Positions 34,254 to 42,972 of a DNA stretch of 43,487 nucleotides are shown here, one piece after another (within the stretch, counting starts at the first letter, position 1; each line of letters begins with the position of its first letter). Origin of the DNA: Bryobacterales bacterium. GTDB taxonomy: Bacteria > Acidobacteriota > Terriglobia > Bryobacterales > Bryobacteraceae. The notes under the pieces were generated by a model. It saw only the letters and a program-made list of their open reading frames with translations. It searched no databases and was not told where the DNA came from. The position numbers and the translations under genes are program-made. Location: NCBI GenBank assembly GCA_020851655.1, contig JADZCI010000139.1, positions 1 to 43,487 on the forward strand, read 5' to 3'.

Positions 34254-35024
34254 ATGAGTTTCGAACGGGAACTGCGATTTGCCCAGGATGCCGCGCGGCG
34301 CGCCGGCCAACTGGCGCTCGATTACCGCCAGCGGGGTGTCGTGGCCGAGGACAAGCCGGACGATTCCCCCGTCACCAATGCCGACAAAGCCTGCGAGAAG
34401 CTGTTCGTATCCCTGATCGAGGAAGCGTTCCCGAACGATGGCATCCTCGGTGAGGAAGGCGCGGCGCGGGATGGCGCAAGCGGGCGCCGCTGGATTATTG
34501 ATCCGATCGACGGCACGCGCGATTTTCTGCGCGGCAACCGGATGTTCTGTCATCTCCTGGCCTTGGAAGCTGACGGCGAGAGCGTGGTGGGCATCGTGTA
34601 TTTCCCCGCCCTGGACGAAATGTATTGGGCAACCAAAGGCGGCGGCGCGTTCCGCGACGGATCGCCGATCCGCGTTTCCACCATTGCCAGCGTGTCGCGG
34701 TCGGTTGGTTGCTTCAATAGCCTCAACAATGCCTGGCGACGGCCGGACGCCGGCAAGTTACTGCCATTCATGTCGAAATTCTGGGCTGTGCGGTGCTTAG
34801 GCGGGGCGCTGGATGCGATGCTCGTGTGCGCCGGGCACGCCGAATTCTGGCTGGAGCCCTCCGTCAAGCCGTGGGACTTGGCCGCGATTCGCGTTGTCGG
34901 CCTGGAAGCCGGGGCGCGGTACTTCGACTACACCGGCACAGACACCATTTACGGCGGCAACGCCGTCATGTGTGTTCCCGCCTTGGAACCCCTGGCTCGC
35001 GAGTTCCTGGGGCTGGCGGTCTGA
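34254..35024 (+). CDS. inositol-monophosphatase-family phosphatase (HisN-like)
   Basis: Magnesium-dependent sugar- or histidinol-phosphate phosphatase, 256 residues. Metal-binding motifs: GILGEEG (Glu), WIIDPIDGTRDFLRG (Asp-x-Ile-Asp-Gly-Thr) and EPSVKPWDLAA (the Trp-Asp pair), plus an N-terminal helix with PVTNADK. The general layout fits the bacterial IMPase clade that includes histidinol-phosphatase HisN and inositol-1-phosphatase; the specific substrate cannot be told apart here. ATG 34254 lacks a ribosome binding site. Its end is 3 bp from the convergent GH32 gene. Confidence 0.88.
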   Translation: MSFERELRFAQDAARRAGQLALDYRQRGVVAEDKPDDSPVTNADKACEKLFVSLIEEAFPNDGILGEEGAARDGASGRRWIIDPIDGTRDFLRGNRMFCHLLALEADGESVVGIVYFPALDEMYWATKGGGAFRDGSPIRVSTIASVSRSVGCFNSLNNAWRRPDAGKLLPFMSKFWAVRCLGGALDAMLVCAGHAEFWLEPSVKPWDLAAIRVVGLEAGARYFDYTGTDTIYGGNAVMCVPALEPLAREFLGLAV

Positions 35025-35027
35025 CGG

Positions 35028-36422
35028 TCAGGAAGTCAACCGGTCCTTGGAAATCGGGCGGATCTCCCAGACGTCCAGCGTATGAGCGCGGGATGCGCCA
35101 CCCTCGCTAAAGAGCGACAACCCGCCGGACAAACCATACAGCCGCGCCACCATGGCTACGCGCCGGTTGGCGAAAACTTCGATCACGGAGCCATCCAGGA
35201 ACAATCGCAGGTCGAGCACGCCGCTTTGGGCAACCGGCACGCTGGCGGTTTCCGAGCCTACCGTCAGAGCACCGGCGCGGTAACTGGCCAGCGTCTGATT
35301 CCCGCGGCGGATTCCCACTGTTGACGTGGCGCCCGGCTCCAGGCGTATACCGATTTCACAACAGCCCAGATCGATTCCTTGCAACGGCAACACATCGCCG
35401 GTCACCGCGAACGGTTTTTCAAGGCGGTACTCCGCACGCCGCTGAACGGCCAGTTCCCGAGCCGGGTCGAGTTGCAGTTCACCGGTTGGACTGAGCGAAG
35501 GGATGGCCGGAATCGACATAACGCCTGACCACCCCGCCTTGACCTGCGCCTCCCGGCTGCGGCGTTCCCGCAACCAGCCCCATATGACACGTTTTCCGCT
35601 CGCGCCCTCGCAACTCTTGGGAGCGTAGTAGGGGCCGTGCACCAGGACACCGGACTTCTCCGGGGTGAATTTGAGGTCGCGGTAAGTACCCAGCCAGTAG
35701 AGCACCTGCCCTTTTGTCGAGACGTACAACAGGTGCTTGTCGCCAAGAGGGAAGAAATCGGGGCACTCCCACATTTCGCCGCTGTCGACGGCGTCTTTCA
35801 GATTGCGCGTGTTGTCAATCGTCCCGGCAAGCAGCGGGTGCAGGTACTTCCAGGTGATCAGGTCTGGAGACGAAAACAACAGGATCGCGCCGCCCTTGCC
35901 GCGGAAACCGGCCCCAAGGGCCATCATCCATTCGTTCCCCTGTCTCCAGACATGCGGGTCGCGGAAACCCGGCGTGTCAACCGGCGGCTTGGCGATGACA
36001 GGGTTGGCCGGATGTTTCCTAAACGTAACCATGTCTTCTGTGGTAGCCAGGCACTGAACTTCCGGCTTGACACCCGTGTAGACGATGACGGGTTTGCCAT
36101 TGTCGATCACCATGCACCCGCTGAAACAGCCGTCCTTGTCCGGTCCGCCGGGAGTGGGAGCGAGCGCGATGGGCAGGTGCTGCCAGTGTACGAGGTCGCG
36201 GCTGGCGGCATGTCCCCAATGCATGGTGTCCCAATAAGGCGCCTTGGGGTTGTACTGGTAAAACATGTGATACTCGCCATTCCAGTAAACAGGCGCGTTC
36301 GGATCGTTCATCCAGTTTGCCGGGGGGAGCAGATGAAACTGAGGGCGGTCCGGATCAGAGGCAAGGGGAGACGGCGCGGCAAGCGCCGCCGGCGCGGTCA
36401 GGAGAGTGCGTCGTGTGAGCAC
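35028..36422 (-). CDS. exported GH32 fructosidase (levanase/invertase-like)
   Basis: Glycoside hydrolase family 32, cleaving beta-fructosyl bonds in sucrose, levan or inulin. The 464-residue protein has a short Tat-like signal (MLTRRTLLTAPAALAAP), the nucleophile motif WMNDPNA with Asp40, FRDPHV with transition-state Asp155, and MWECPDFF with acid/base Glu219. The C-terminal third forms the GH32 beta-sandwich (LRLFLDGSVIEVFANRRVAMV part). GTG start at 36422. It is the last gene of a run of six minus-strand carbohydrate genes, 18 bp after the CpxP/Spy-like gene. Confidence 0.93.
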   Translation of the reverse strand: MLTRRTLLTAPAALAAPSPLASDPDRPQFHLLPPANWMNDPNAPVYWNGEYHMFYQYNPKAPYWDTMHWGHAASRDLVHWQHLPIALAPTPGGPDKDGCFSGCMVIDNGKPVIVYTGVKPEVQCLATTEDMVTFRKHPANPVIAKPPVDTPGFRDPHVWRQGNEWMMALGAGFRGKGGAILLFSSPDLITWKYLHPLLAGTIDNTRNLKDAVDSGEMWECPDFFPLGDKHLLYVSTKGQVLYWLGTYRDLKFTPEKSGVLVHGPYYAPKSCEGASGKRVIWGWLRERRSREAQVKAGWSGVMSIPAIPSLSPTGELQLDPARELAVQRRAEYRLEKPFAVTGDVLPLQGIDLGCCEIGIRLEPGATSTVGIRRGNQTLASYRAGALTVGSETASVPVAQSGVLDLRLFLDGSVIEVFANRRVAMVARLYGLSGGLSLFSEGGASRAHTLDVWEIRPISKDRLTS

Positions 36423-36440
36423 TCTCCCATGGAAACACGA

Positions 36441-37049
36441 TTACGGCTGGGTTCGCGGCATGGGCAAGGGCGTATCGATGATAATCGCCCTTGGCCCGGG
36501 AGTGCGGCAGCCCGGCAGCGGATCAAAATAATTGGACATGATGCCGTAGGACCCAGGCCCGCTCGAGAAATACGGCGGCGGCGGCGCCATCATCCTGACC
36601 TCGCGGCCCATCAGGTTGGCGTCTTGCGCCTCCTGTATGACCGGCGCCAGGGCAAACGCCTGCTCCAGCACCTGTAGCTTCTGGCTTTGCGTGGGATTCA
36701 GCAGGCTTCGGGACTTGTCACGGTACTGCGTCCGGCGGTCCTTGGCTTCTCGGCAGATCGACTCCAGTTCTACGTAACGGTTCCCAAACGCCATGGGATC
36801 CAGGACGTCCTGCCTGGTCAGGTCGGTGAGTTCGGTTTCGACTTGAGCCACACGCACCCGCTTCTCAACCAGGTACTGGTTCCAGTCCGAATAGAGGCGG
36901 AACAAGGCAATCGATTGTTCGCCTGAAAGCTGCAAATAGTCGGTAAGCTGCGGGAACAAACGGATTGGCCGCGGTCCACCCGGATCGGTGACCTGGGCTC
37001 CGGCGGGGAGGGCAAGCGCGGCGAGGCACAAAATGGCGGCTGGCTTCAT
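36441..37049 (-). CDS. CpxP/Spy-like periplasmic protein
   Basis: A 202-residue exported protein with a signal peptide (MKPAAILCLAALALPAGAQ) followed by a helical body: FPQLTDYLQLSGEQSIALFRL, YLVEKRVRVAQVETELTDL, and LNPTQSQKLQVLEQAF, which resembles the LTxxQ repeats of Spy/CpxP chaperones. The C-terminus is proline- and glycine-rich (MMAPPPPYFSSGPGSYG). A periplasmic chaperone or metal-sensing role is possible by family but unproven. It sits between the phosphohexomutase and GH32 genes, with gaps of 35 and 18 bp. Confidence 0.7.
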   Translation of the reverse strand: MKPAAILCLAALALPAGAQVTDPGGPRPIRLFPQLTDYLQLSGEQSIALFRLYSDWNQYLVEKRVRVAQVETELTDLTRQDVLDPMAFGNRYVELESICREAKDRRTQYRDKSRSLLNPTQSQKLQVLEQAFALAPVIQEAQDANLMGREVRMMAPPPPYFSSGPGSYGIMSNYFDPLPGCRTPGPRAIIIDTPLPMPRTQP

Positions 37050-37084
37050 ACTGTCCAGTGTGACGCAAGATTTCGGCGATCGGG

Positions 37085-38437
37085 TTACAGCAAACGGTTG
37101 ACCTTGTCTACCAGGTCGTTGAGGCGCGCCTCGGATTTCGCCTCAACCGCATAGCGGAGAATCGGTTCGGTATTCGAGGCGCGAACGTGGATCCAGGAGT
37201 CCGGAAACAGGAGCTTGAGGCCGTCCGTCCGGTCGGCAAGCGCCTCCGGAAACTTCTGCTGCAGCCCTTGCATGATCACGCCCAAATGGCCATGTGCAAA
37301 AGGCTTCTTGCCCATGGACCGGTAGTAGCGGGGCAACTGCGCATGTAACTGGCTGGTGGTCATCCCGGTTGCCGCCAGACGATCCAGCAGAAAAGCCATG
37401 CCTGTATAGGAGTCGCGGCAATACTGGACTCCGGGGAAAATGATGCCTCCGTTGGAGCCTTCCCCACCAATTACGGCCTTGACAGCCTGCATGCGGTCGA
37501 CAACGTTGGCTTCGCCGACCGGCGCGCGATAGACAGGGCACTTGTGACGGGCGGCCACATCGTCGATAACTGACGAAGTTGTCAGGTTAACAACGACTGG
37601 TCCGGGGCTGCGTCCGAGGACACAATCGACGGCCATAGCCAGGACGTCGTCGTTGTCCAGGACTCTGCCGGTTTCGTCAGCCACGGCCAGACGGTCGCCA
37701 TCCGGGTCTTGAGCGAACCCGATGGCGCACCCGTTGTCGCGGACGAGCGCTGCCAGATCGCCCAACACTTCCGGGCGCGGCTCAGCCTCGCGTGGAAACG
37801 GCTTGGTGGGATCCACCGAAATCGCGTGGAGTTCGCAGCCCAACACGTCGCGGAGAAACCGCACGCTCATCAGGGAGCCCGCTCCGTTCACGCCATCGAG
37901 CGCAACTTTGAACCGGCGGCGGCGGATTGCTTCGGCGTCAACGTGCTTCAACACCAGTTCAAAATGCCGCTGTGGCGCCGACGCGTAGTCCTCGCGGACG
38001 AAGCGTATCTCGGAATTGGTCGCGTGCTGGAACTGGCTCTGGTGGTACAGTTCCAGCAACTCGCTTCGCTCGTAGTGGTTGAAGAACAGCCCCTCGCCGT
38101 TGAAGAGCTTGAGCGCGTTGTACTCGGGCGGATTGTGGCTGGCGGTCACCGCCAGGCCTCCGCGCGCGCCGGTGGCGGCGACGTAAACCTGAATCGTGGG
38201 CGTGGGCAGGATGCCGACCTTTACGACTTCGCAGCCGGCGGCGAGCAGGCCGCAGGCGACGGCGTGCTCCAGCATCTCGCCCGTCGAGCGCGTGTCACGA
38301 CCGAGCACGACCCGGCCCGGCCCGACATAGGTTCCAAATGCCTGTGCGAACGAAGCCGCAAGCGAAGGGGTGAGGAATTCGCCCACGACGCCGCGGATTC
38401 CTGAAACGCCGATCTTGAGTTGGTGTGCGCGGCTCAT
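37085..38437 (-). CDS. phosphohexomutase (phosphomannomutase/phosphoglucosamine mutase family), first copy
   Basis: Alpha-D-phosphohexomutase, 450 residues, interconverting hexose 1- and 6-phosphates. The catalytic phosphoserine loop TASHNPPEYNALK contains Ser100, the magnesium loop is DPDGDRLA, the sugar-specificity loop reads GGEGSNGG (closest to the archaeal-type GGEGNGG form of PMM/GlmM-like enzymes) and the phosphate-binding loop is RASNTEPILR. All four loops look intact, so it should be active. ATG 38437 overlaps the stop of a divergent paralogue upstream by 4 bp. The two genes lie in a carbohydrate-related cluster. Confidence 0.9.
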   Translation of the reverse strand: MSRAHQLKIGVSGIRGVVGEFLTPSLAASFAQAFGTYVGPGRVVLGRDTRSTGEMLEHAVACGLLAAGCEVVKVGILPTPTIQVYVAATGARGGLAVTASHNPPEYNALKLFNGEGLFFNHYERSELLELYHQSQFQHATNSEIRFVREDYASAPQRHFELVLKHVDAEAIRRRRFKVALDGVNGAGSLMSVRFLRDVLGCELHAISVDPTKPFPREAEPRPEVLGDLAALVRDNGCAIGFAQDPDGDRLAVADETGRVLDNDDVLAMAVDCVLGRSPGPVVVNLTTSSVIDDVAARHKCPVYRAPVGEANVVDRMQAVKAVIGGEGSNGGIIFPGVQYCRDSYTGMAFLLDRLAATGMTTSQLHAQLPRYYRSMGKKPFAHGHLGVIMQGLQQKFPEALADRTDGLKLLFPDSWIHVRASNTEPILRYAVEAKSEARLNDLVDKVNRLL

Positions 38438-39804
38438 GCGCTGTAGCTCCTGACAAAGTCCATGAGTTCCTCGAAGAGGGCCCGCGGCGGCTCGCCTTTC
38501 TGCTCACAGATGATCCGGACGATAGGTTCGGTTTGGCTGACGCGCACGTGAAACCATTTGCCCGGCCAGTCGGCGCGCAGACCGTCGTGCCGGTTCTGGA
38601 CCGCGTCGGAGTACTTGCGCTCCAGGTCGAGGAACAGCGTGGGAACCCGCCTTGTGGCCAGCGGGATCTCGCCCTTGAGGATCGAATACGCCGGGTATGA
38701 CGCCAGCAGGCGCGAAAGCGTCGTCGCCCGGGTATCGAGGATCGTCAGAATCCCAAGCATGGACGCGATGCCGTCGTATACGAACCGGAATTGCGGCATC
38801 ATGACGGCTCCGGTACCTTCTCCGGCCACGGCCACTTCCTCGGGCCGGTACGAGGACAGAGCGTCGATCGCGGCTTGCCGTCCAACGGGGACACGGACGA
38901 CCAAACCTCCCCGCTTGGCCGCGATTTCTTCCAGGAGTGCCGTGGTCGAAAGGTTGGTGATAATCAACTTGCCCGTGCCGGTGGCGAGCGCGTGATCGGC
39001 CAGCAGCGGCAGAACCATCTCCTCGGAGACCGCCTCGCCGGTCTCGGTCGCCAGCGCCACGCGATCAGAATCGATATCGAACAGGAAACCGGCGTCGGCG
39101 TTCACGTGGCGCATGAGCGGCGCCAGTTGCAGCGCCACCATGGCCTTGTTGGTCGCAGGTTCATGGACAAACGCCCGGCCTTCGAGTTTCTGGTTGATGA
39201 TGATGAAATTGGTGCCGAAGCGCTCATTCATCCGGTGCAGCAGCAGCGACGAAGTGCCGTTGGTGGAATCAATCAGCACACGAAACCGAGCCAGACGCCC
39301 GAGGTCGAACACCGACGCCAACTCGTCAAGGTAGTGGTCGATCGCGGTTGAGTCGCTTTCCAGCCTGCCGATCTCCGTCCAATCCTTGAACTCGAACTTC
39401 CGCAGGTGATAGATATCGAGCAACTCGCCCGCCTCACCCGAGGACAGGTAAGTGGCGTTGGCTCCGAAGAACTTCAGCGCGTTCCATTCGGCCGAATTAT
39501 GGCTTGCGCCGATGGAAACGCCGCCCACCGCGCCCAAGCGGCGAATGGAGTGCTGGATGACCGGGCTGGATACGATCCCCAGGTCCACCACGTCGTGCCC
39601 GGAGGCAAGCAGCGACGCGACCACGCCCTCGCGAATCATCACACCGCTGGCGCGCGGATCCCGTCCAATGACCACTTTGCCGCGCTTGTCGAGAAACGTC
39701 CCAAACGCGGCGCCGAAGTCGAGTACGTGACAGGCGCGCAACCCGGGCCCGACAATCCCCCGGACTCCGACCGCCGAGATTCGAAGAGGGTTCGTTAGCG
39801 CCAT
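38434..39804 (-). CDS. divergent phosphohexomutase paralogue, second copy
   Basis: A 456-residue paralogue of the downstream phosphohexomutase, coupled to it by a 4-bp overlap. It retains the phosphoserine loop (GASHNSAEWNALK with Ser101) and the phosphate loop (RVSQTEPIVR), but the magnesium loop reads DIDSDRVA instead of DPDGDR and the specificity loop reads GEGTGAV instead of GEGSNGG. The metal aspartates are kept, so it may be active with a different substrate, or be the less active member of a heterodimeric pair. The gap to the CBM9-like gene upstream is 2 bp. Confidence 0.87.
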   Translation of the reverse strand: MALTNPLRISAVGVRGIVGPGLRACHVLDFGAAFGTFLDKRGKVVIGRDPRASGVMIREGVVASLLASGHDVVDLGIVSSPVIQHSIRRLGAVGGVSIGASHNSAEWNALKFFGANATYLSSGEAGELLDIYHLRKFEFKDWTEIGRLESDSTAIDHYLDELASVFDLGRLARFRVLIDSTNGTSSLLLHRMNERFGTNFIIINQKLEGRAFVHEPATNKAMVALQLAPLMRHVNADAGFLFDIDSDRVALATETGEAVSEEMVLPLLADHALATGTGKLIITNLSTTALLEEIAAKRGGLVVRVPVGRQAAIDALSSYRPEEVAVAGEGTGAVMMPQFRFVYDGIASMLGILTILDTRATTLSRLLASYPAYSILKGEIPLATRRVPTLFLDLERKYSDAVQNRHDGLRADWPGKWFHVRVSQTEPIVRIICEQKGEPPRALFEELMDFVRSYSA

Positions 39805-39806
39805 CG

Positions 39807-40508
39807 TCAGTTCTCCAGGCGCAGGAGGCCGAATTTCTCCGGCACGTGGTAATTCTTCTTGCCAGTGGGATTCCAGGAAATCATGACCCGGTCCGGCGGC
39901 GGACCTTGCAGGCGGTAGAAGTTGATCCGGTACTCCACGCCGGGGGCGGGCTTGCGCGCATCGATCGAGTCGAACGGGATGCGCATGGCGCCGTACCAGA
40001 TCTTCCCCGGCTCATCAATCCGGGCGGCGACTTTGAAGCCCGAGTTCCAGCCCCACCCGCCTTCGGGCTTGGGCTGGCGCGTGTCGATGTCCAGGTCCAC
40101 CCACTCGCCGCGCGGCGAGACCTGGTATTCGCGATACTGCCAGAACTTTTCGAAATCGCCGCCGATAAAGACCTCGGCCACGTCCCATTCCCAGAGCTTG
40201 TTTGTCTCCAGCCGCGTGTTTACCTCCGGCCGCAGGTGGAGCTTCTCATAGGGGCAGATAAAGAGTACATAGAGCGCCCGCGGCGACCAGCGCAGCCGGA
40301 TCTCGGTGCGGTGGCCACGGGCGGCGTCGCCAAGCGGACCGCGGTCTGCAATCACGTGAGGAGCGGACTTCCACAGCGTTGACGCGGGATCCGTATTCAA
40401 TTCGACATCCTGGGCCAACCGGCTCGCGGTGGCCACAGGCGGTGTCTGCGCCGGCAAACACAGGGGGACAAGAAGGAGGAGGCTCTTAGGCGACATGGTC
40501 ACTTTCAT
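39807..40508 (-). CDS. exported CBM9/DOMON-like carbohydrate-binding protein
   Basis: A 233-residue secreted protein with a signal peptide (MSPKSLLLLVPLCLPAQ). The mature part fits the carbohydrate-binding module 9-like beta-sandwich: TEIRLRWSPRALYVLFICPY (strand and early core), WEWDVAEVFIGGDF, YREYQVSPRGEWVDLDID, and WYGAMRIPFDSI, which recall CBM9 proteins of secreted oxidoreductases and xylanases. No catalytic domain is attached. The start is ATG 40508 or ATG 40496 (MSPKS), the latter giving a cleaner signal. It is 24 bp after the esterase gene and 2 bp before the phosphohexomutase paralogue. Confidence 0.75.
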   Translation of the reverse strand: MKVTMSPKSLLLLVPLCLPAQTPPVATASRLAQDVELNTDPASTLWKSAPHVIADRGPLGDAARGHRTEIRLRWSPRALYVLFICPYEKLHLRPEVNTRLETNKLWEWDVAEVFIGGDFEKFWQYREYQVSPRGEWVDLDIDTRQPKPEGGWGWNSGFKVAARIDEPGKIWYGAMRIPFDSIDARKPAPGVEYRINFYRLQGPPPDRVMISWNPTGKKNYHVPEKFGLLRLEN

Positions 40509-40532
40509 CGTAAGGAAATTGAATGGCCGCGA

Positions 40533-42638
40533 TTATAGCGAAGCCAGAACGGCCGAGTCCCAGCCTGGTTTTTCGACAATGGTGACGTTTGACGCGCCCG
40601 CGTACAGGTTCCGCGCTTGAGCCAGGTCCGCCGGGCGCCCGTCCGGGCCGGCCGGATGGGCCAGAGTAATCTTGCGCGGCGACACCAGCCTTGCCAGGTC
40701 CGGCAAATCGAACGCTCGCAGCACACCGGGAAGGAAGTTCGCGGTCGGACAAGCGTACTGCTCCACGTCGAGGAGCACCCGGAACGAGGTCAGACCCGAT
40801 GACAGGAACACGCTCTGGATGCCAGGCTCCAGCGCGGCGGCAACGAGCGCGGGTACCGTAAGGTGCCCGGCTGCCGCCAGCACGATCCTCTGATTGCGGG
40901 TCTCGGGAAATGATTGGAGCCCCCGCACCCAGGCCAGCAAATCGGTGACTCGCTGTCCGGCGAGCGGTTTGCCCAACATCAGCGACGCCCAGGCATAGGC
41001 CTCGTCGGTCGCGTGAGAAAGGGCGTAGCGAGGATTGCCGCGGGCGGTTTCGGGCATCAGATCGCCGATTCCGCGCACATCCACGGCGCACACAGTGACG
41101 CCGGATGCGGCAAGAGAATGGCACAGCCGCCCTTCGGCCCACCCAGTGGCGCGCCCGCCGGGCTCAACCATCACCAGCAGCGGCTTGGCGGGATCTTTCC
41201 GGCGTGGGATGAATAACCAGGCTGGAGAGAAGACAGAGTCCGCGCAGGCGACTTCCAGCGCGGCGATGTCGCAGCCTTCCGATGGCACGCGTGAAAGCTG
41301 GACCGGCGCCGCCCGGCGCGCTGGATCCAGATTCAGCACTCGCTCCAGGGCTTCGGCGCGTGGCGGCGCGTCTGGCTTGGGTGGCGCGGCAAGGCGCGCC
41401 AGGTCCAGCGGAGTCTTGCTGCCAAAATCGCGCACCACGTTGCCGGTCTTTCCCACCCACAGCGTTTCATCCGGTTCGACGGCGACCTGCGGTTCCAGAA
41501 TTTCGCCGGCGGCTCGGCCATGCAGCCAGCGCTCGAAGAACGCGTAAATCCGTGTGCGCAGGTAATACGACAAAGCGTGTGGCGTGGGAGTTTCGTCCCA
41601 CTCGATGCGGTCCGCGGCGCCTAATTGCGTGTAGATTCGCTTCAGTTTTTCGAACTCCTCGCGACCGCTGGACAGATAGCGGGGAGAGTAGGTGCCAAAG
41701 AAGTCGCGTGCGCTGGCGAGTACCAGCAGCGGTTTGGGAGCAACCGGATGGAGCAGGTCCCAGCGGTCGAAGCCCACCGGGCCGCTGGCGATCAGGTTCT
41801 GCTCGGCGTCGTCTGTGGAACCGGGCGGGTTGAACCCGGCACAAGCGAAATTCTCCGTGTTGCCACACGAGACAGCGGCCGCGGCAAGCCGGCCGTCGGC
41901 CGCCGCCAGCAACATGGTCAACGTGCCTCCGCCCGATTGCCCTGTCGAGGCCAGCCGCTTCGGGTCTACGGACGGGTGCGCGGCGAGTACATCCAGGCTC
42001 CGCATGGCGTCCCACACTTGTAGCCGTGTCGCCGTGTCGCCGGCGAGCAGCAACTGCCTTCCGGGAAGCGTGTGCTCGGTGTCGGCCGAACTCAACCTGG
42101 TCAGCACACCTCCCGGCTTCGGATAGTAGGTCCGCTCGCCCTGGCCCATCGGGTCAAATGCCAGCACCAGGTACCCCAGGCGCGCCAGGCCCTGGCAACA
42201 CTTCTGATAGGGCTCCGCGGCCTTTCCGTTCAAGCTATGCCCCATTTGAAAAAGCACGCCGGGGAAGGGCGGCCTGGCCGTGGTAGGGATGTACAGGTTG
42301 GCCGGAATCACCAAGCCCGGACGGCTTTCGAATACCATCCGCTCCACCCGGTAACCCCGCCGTTCGAAGGCGCTCAAGGTTCTCTGGTTGAGCGGGGTAC
42401 GTTCCGGCATCCCGCCAATGAGTTTCCAGAAAGTTTCACGGACCCACTGCTGCCGGGCCCGGATCAATTCCGCGCTGGTCAGGTTGGCCAGAGCGGCGTT
42501 GCGCCGTTCGTAAGCCTCCTTGGCCAGGCGGCTGAGATAGTCCGGCAGGCACCGGGAGTACTCGCGATACTCGACGCGTTCGGCTCGCGCCGCCAACGCA
42601 CCCGCACCAAGAAAGAGCGCCTGCCTCCGGGTCAACAT
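40533..42638 (-). CDS. exported two-domain alpha/beta-hydrolase (acetyl-xylan-esterase-like)
   Basis: A 701-residue protein with a Tat-like signal (MLTRRQALFLGAGALAARA) and two alpha/beta-hydrolase-like units. The first (about 100-390) resembles acetyl xylan esterase/AXE1-type hydrolases: VIPANLYIPTTARPPFPGVL part, GHSLNGKA, and the nucleophile elbow GQSGGGTL with Ser235. The second (about 440-701) keeps the hydrolase scaffold (PLLVMVEPGGRATGWAEGR, VCAVDVRGIGD) but where the nucleophile elbow would be it reads AAAGHLTVPA, without serine, so it is probably non-catalytic. TAAGAT lies upstream of the ATG. Likely head of the minus-strand carbohydrate run. Confidence 0.82.
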   Translation of the reverse strand: MLTRRQALFLGAGALAARAERVEYREYSRCLPDYLSRLAKEAYERRNAALANLTSAELIRARQQWVRETFWKLIGGMPERTPLNQRTLSAFERRGYRVERMVFESRPGLVIPANLYIPTTARPPFPGVLFQMGHSLNGKAAEPYQKCCQGLARLGYLVLAFDPMGQGERTYYPKPGGVLTRLSSADTEHTLPGRQLLLAGDTATRLQVWDAMRSLDVLAAHPSVDPKRLASTGQSGGGTLTMLLAAADGRLAAAAVSCGNTENFACAGFNPPGSTDDAEQNLIASGPVGFDRWDLLHPVAPKPLLVLASARDFFGTYSPRYLSSGREEFEKLKRIYTQLGAADRIEWDETPTPHALSYYLRTRIYAFFERWLHGRAAGEILEPQVAVEPDETLWVGKTGNVVRDFGSKTPLDLARLAAPPKPDAPPRAEALERVLNLDPARRAAPVQLSRVPSEGCDIAALEVACADSVFSPAWLFIPRRKDPAKPLLVMVEPGGRATGWAEGRLCHSLAASGVTVCAVDVRGIGDLMPETARGNPRYALSHATDEAYAWASLMLGKPLAGQRVTDLLAWVRGLQSFPETRNQRIVLAAAGHLTVPALVAAALEPGIQSVFLSSGLTSFRVLLDVEQYACPTANFLPGVLRAFDLPDLARLVSPRKITLAHPAGPDGRPADLAQARNLYAGASNVTIVEKPGWDSAVLASL

Positions 42639-42714
42639 CTTGAAGCCACTATCTTACTCGCGCGGCGGCACGCGGCGGGCGGAAGGCGGCCCGTATGGTG
42701 CACCCTTAGAGATC

Positions 42715-42972
42715 ATGTCTGTGTTTCACGATCGAAAGGACGAACTCGAGCGCGCCGAGTTCCAGCTTGGTGTTTCAGCCGGGCGGTTGGCGGTCACGCT
42801 CGACGTGCTGACCGACGCGCTCGTTCTTGTCGGACAGCACGGTGTCTATTGCCAGAGCGCACGCCAGCCGGGCAAGCCCGCCATGGACGTTCAGATCATT
42901 TCCCGGAGCATCGAGCAGGCCAAGGAACTGGTCTCTTCCGTGCTGATGGAGTTGAAACGGCCCAGCGGTTAG
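42715..42972 (+). CDS. small hypothetical protein, 85 residues
   Basis: I do not recognise this protein. From ATG 42715 it reads MSVFHDRKDELERAEFQLGVS, then VTLDVLTDALVLVGQHGVYC and a C-terminal helix (IISRSIEQAKELVSSVLMELK). It is predicted to be mostly helical and cytosolic with no signal or membrane segment. AGAG precedes the ATG weakly. It is divergent from the esterase gene and convergent with the FtsB-like gene, whose stop codon overlaps its own stop by 3 bp. Confidence 0.55.
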   Translation: MSVFHDRKDELERAEFQLGVSAGRLAVTLDVLTDALVLVGQHGVYCQSARQPGKPAMDVQIISRSIEQAKELVSSVLMELKRPSG

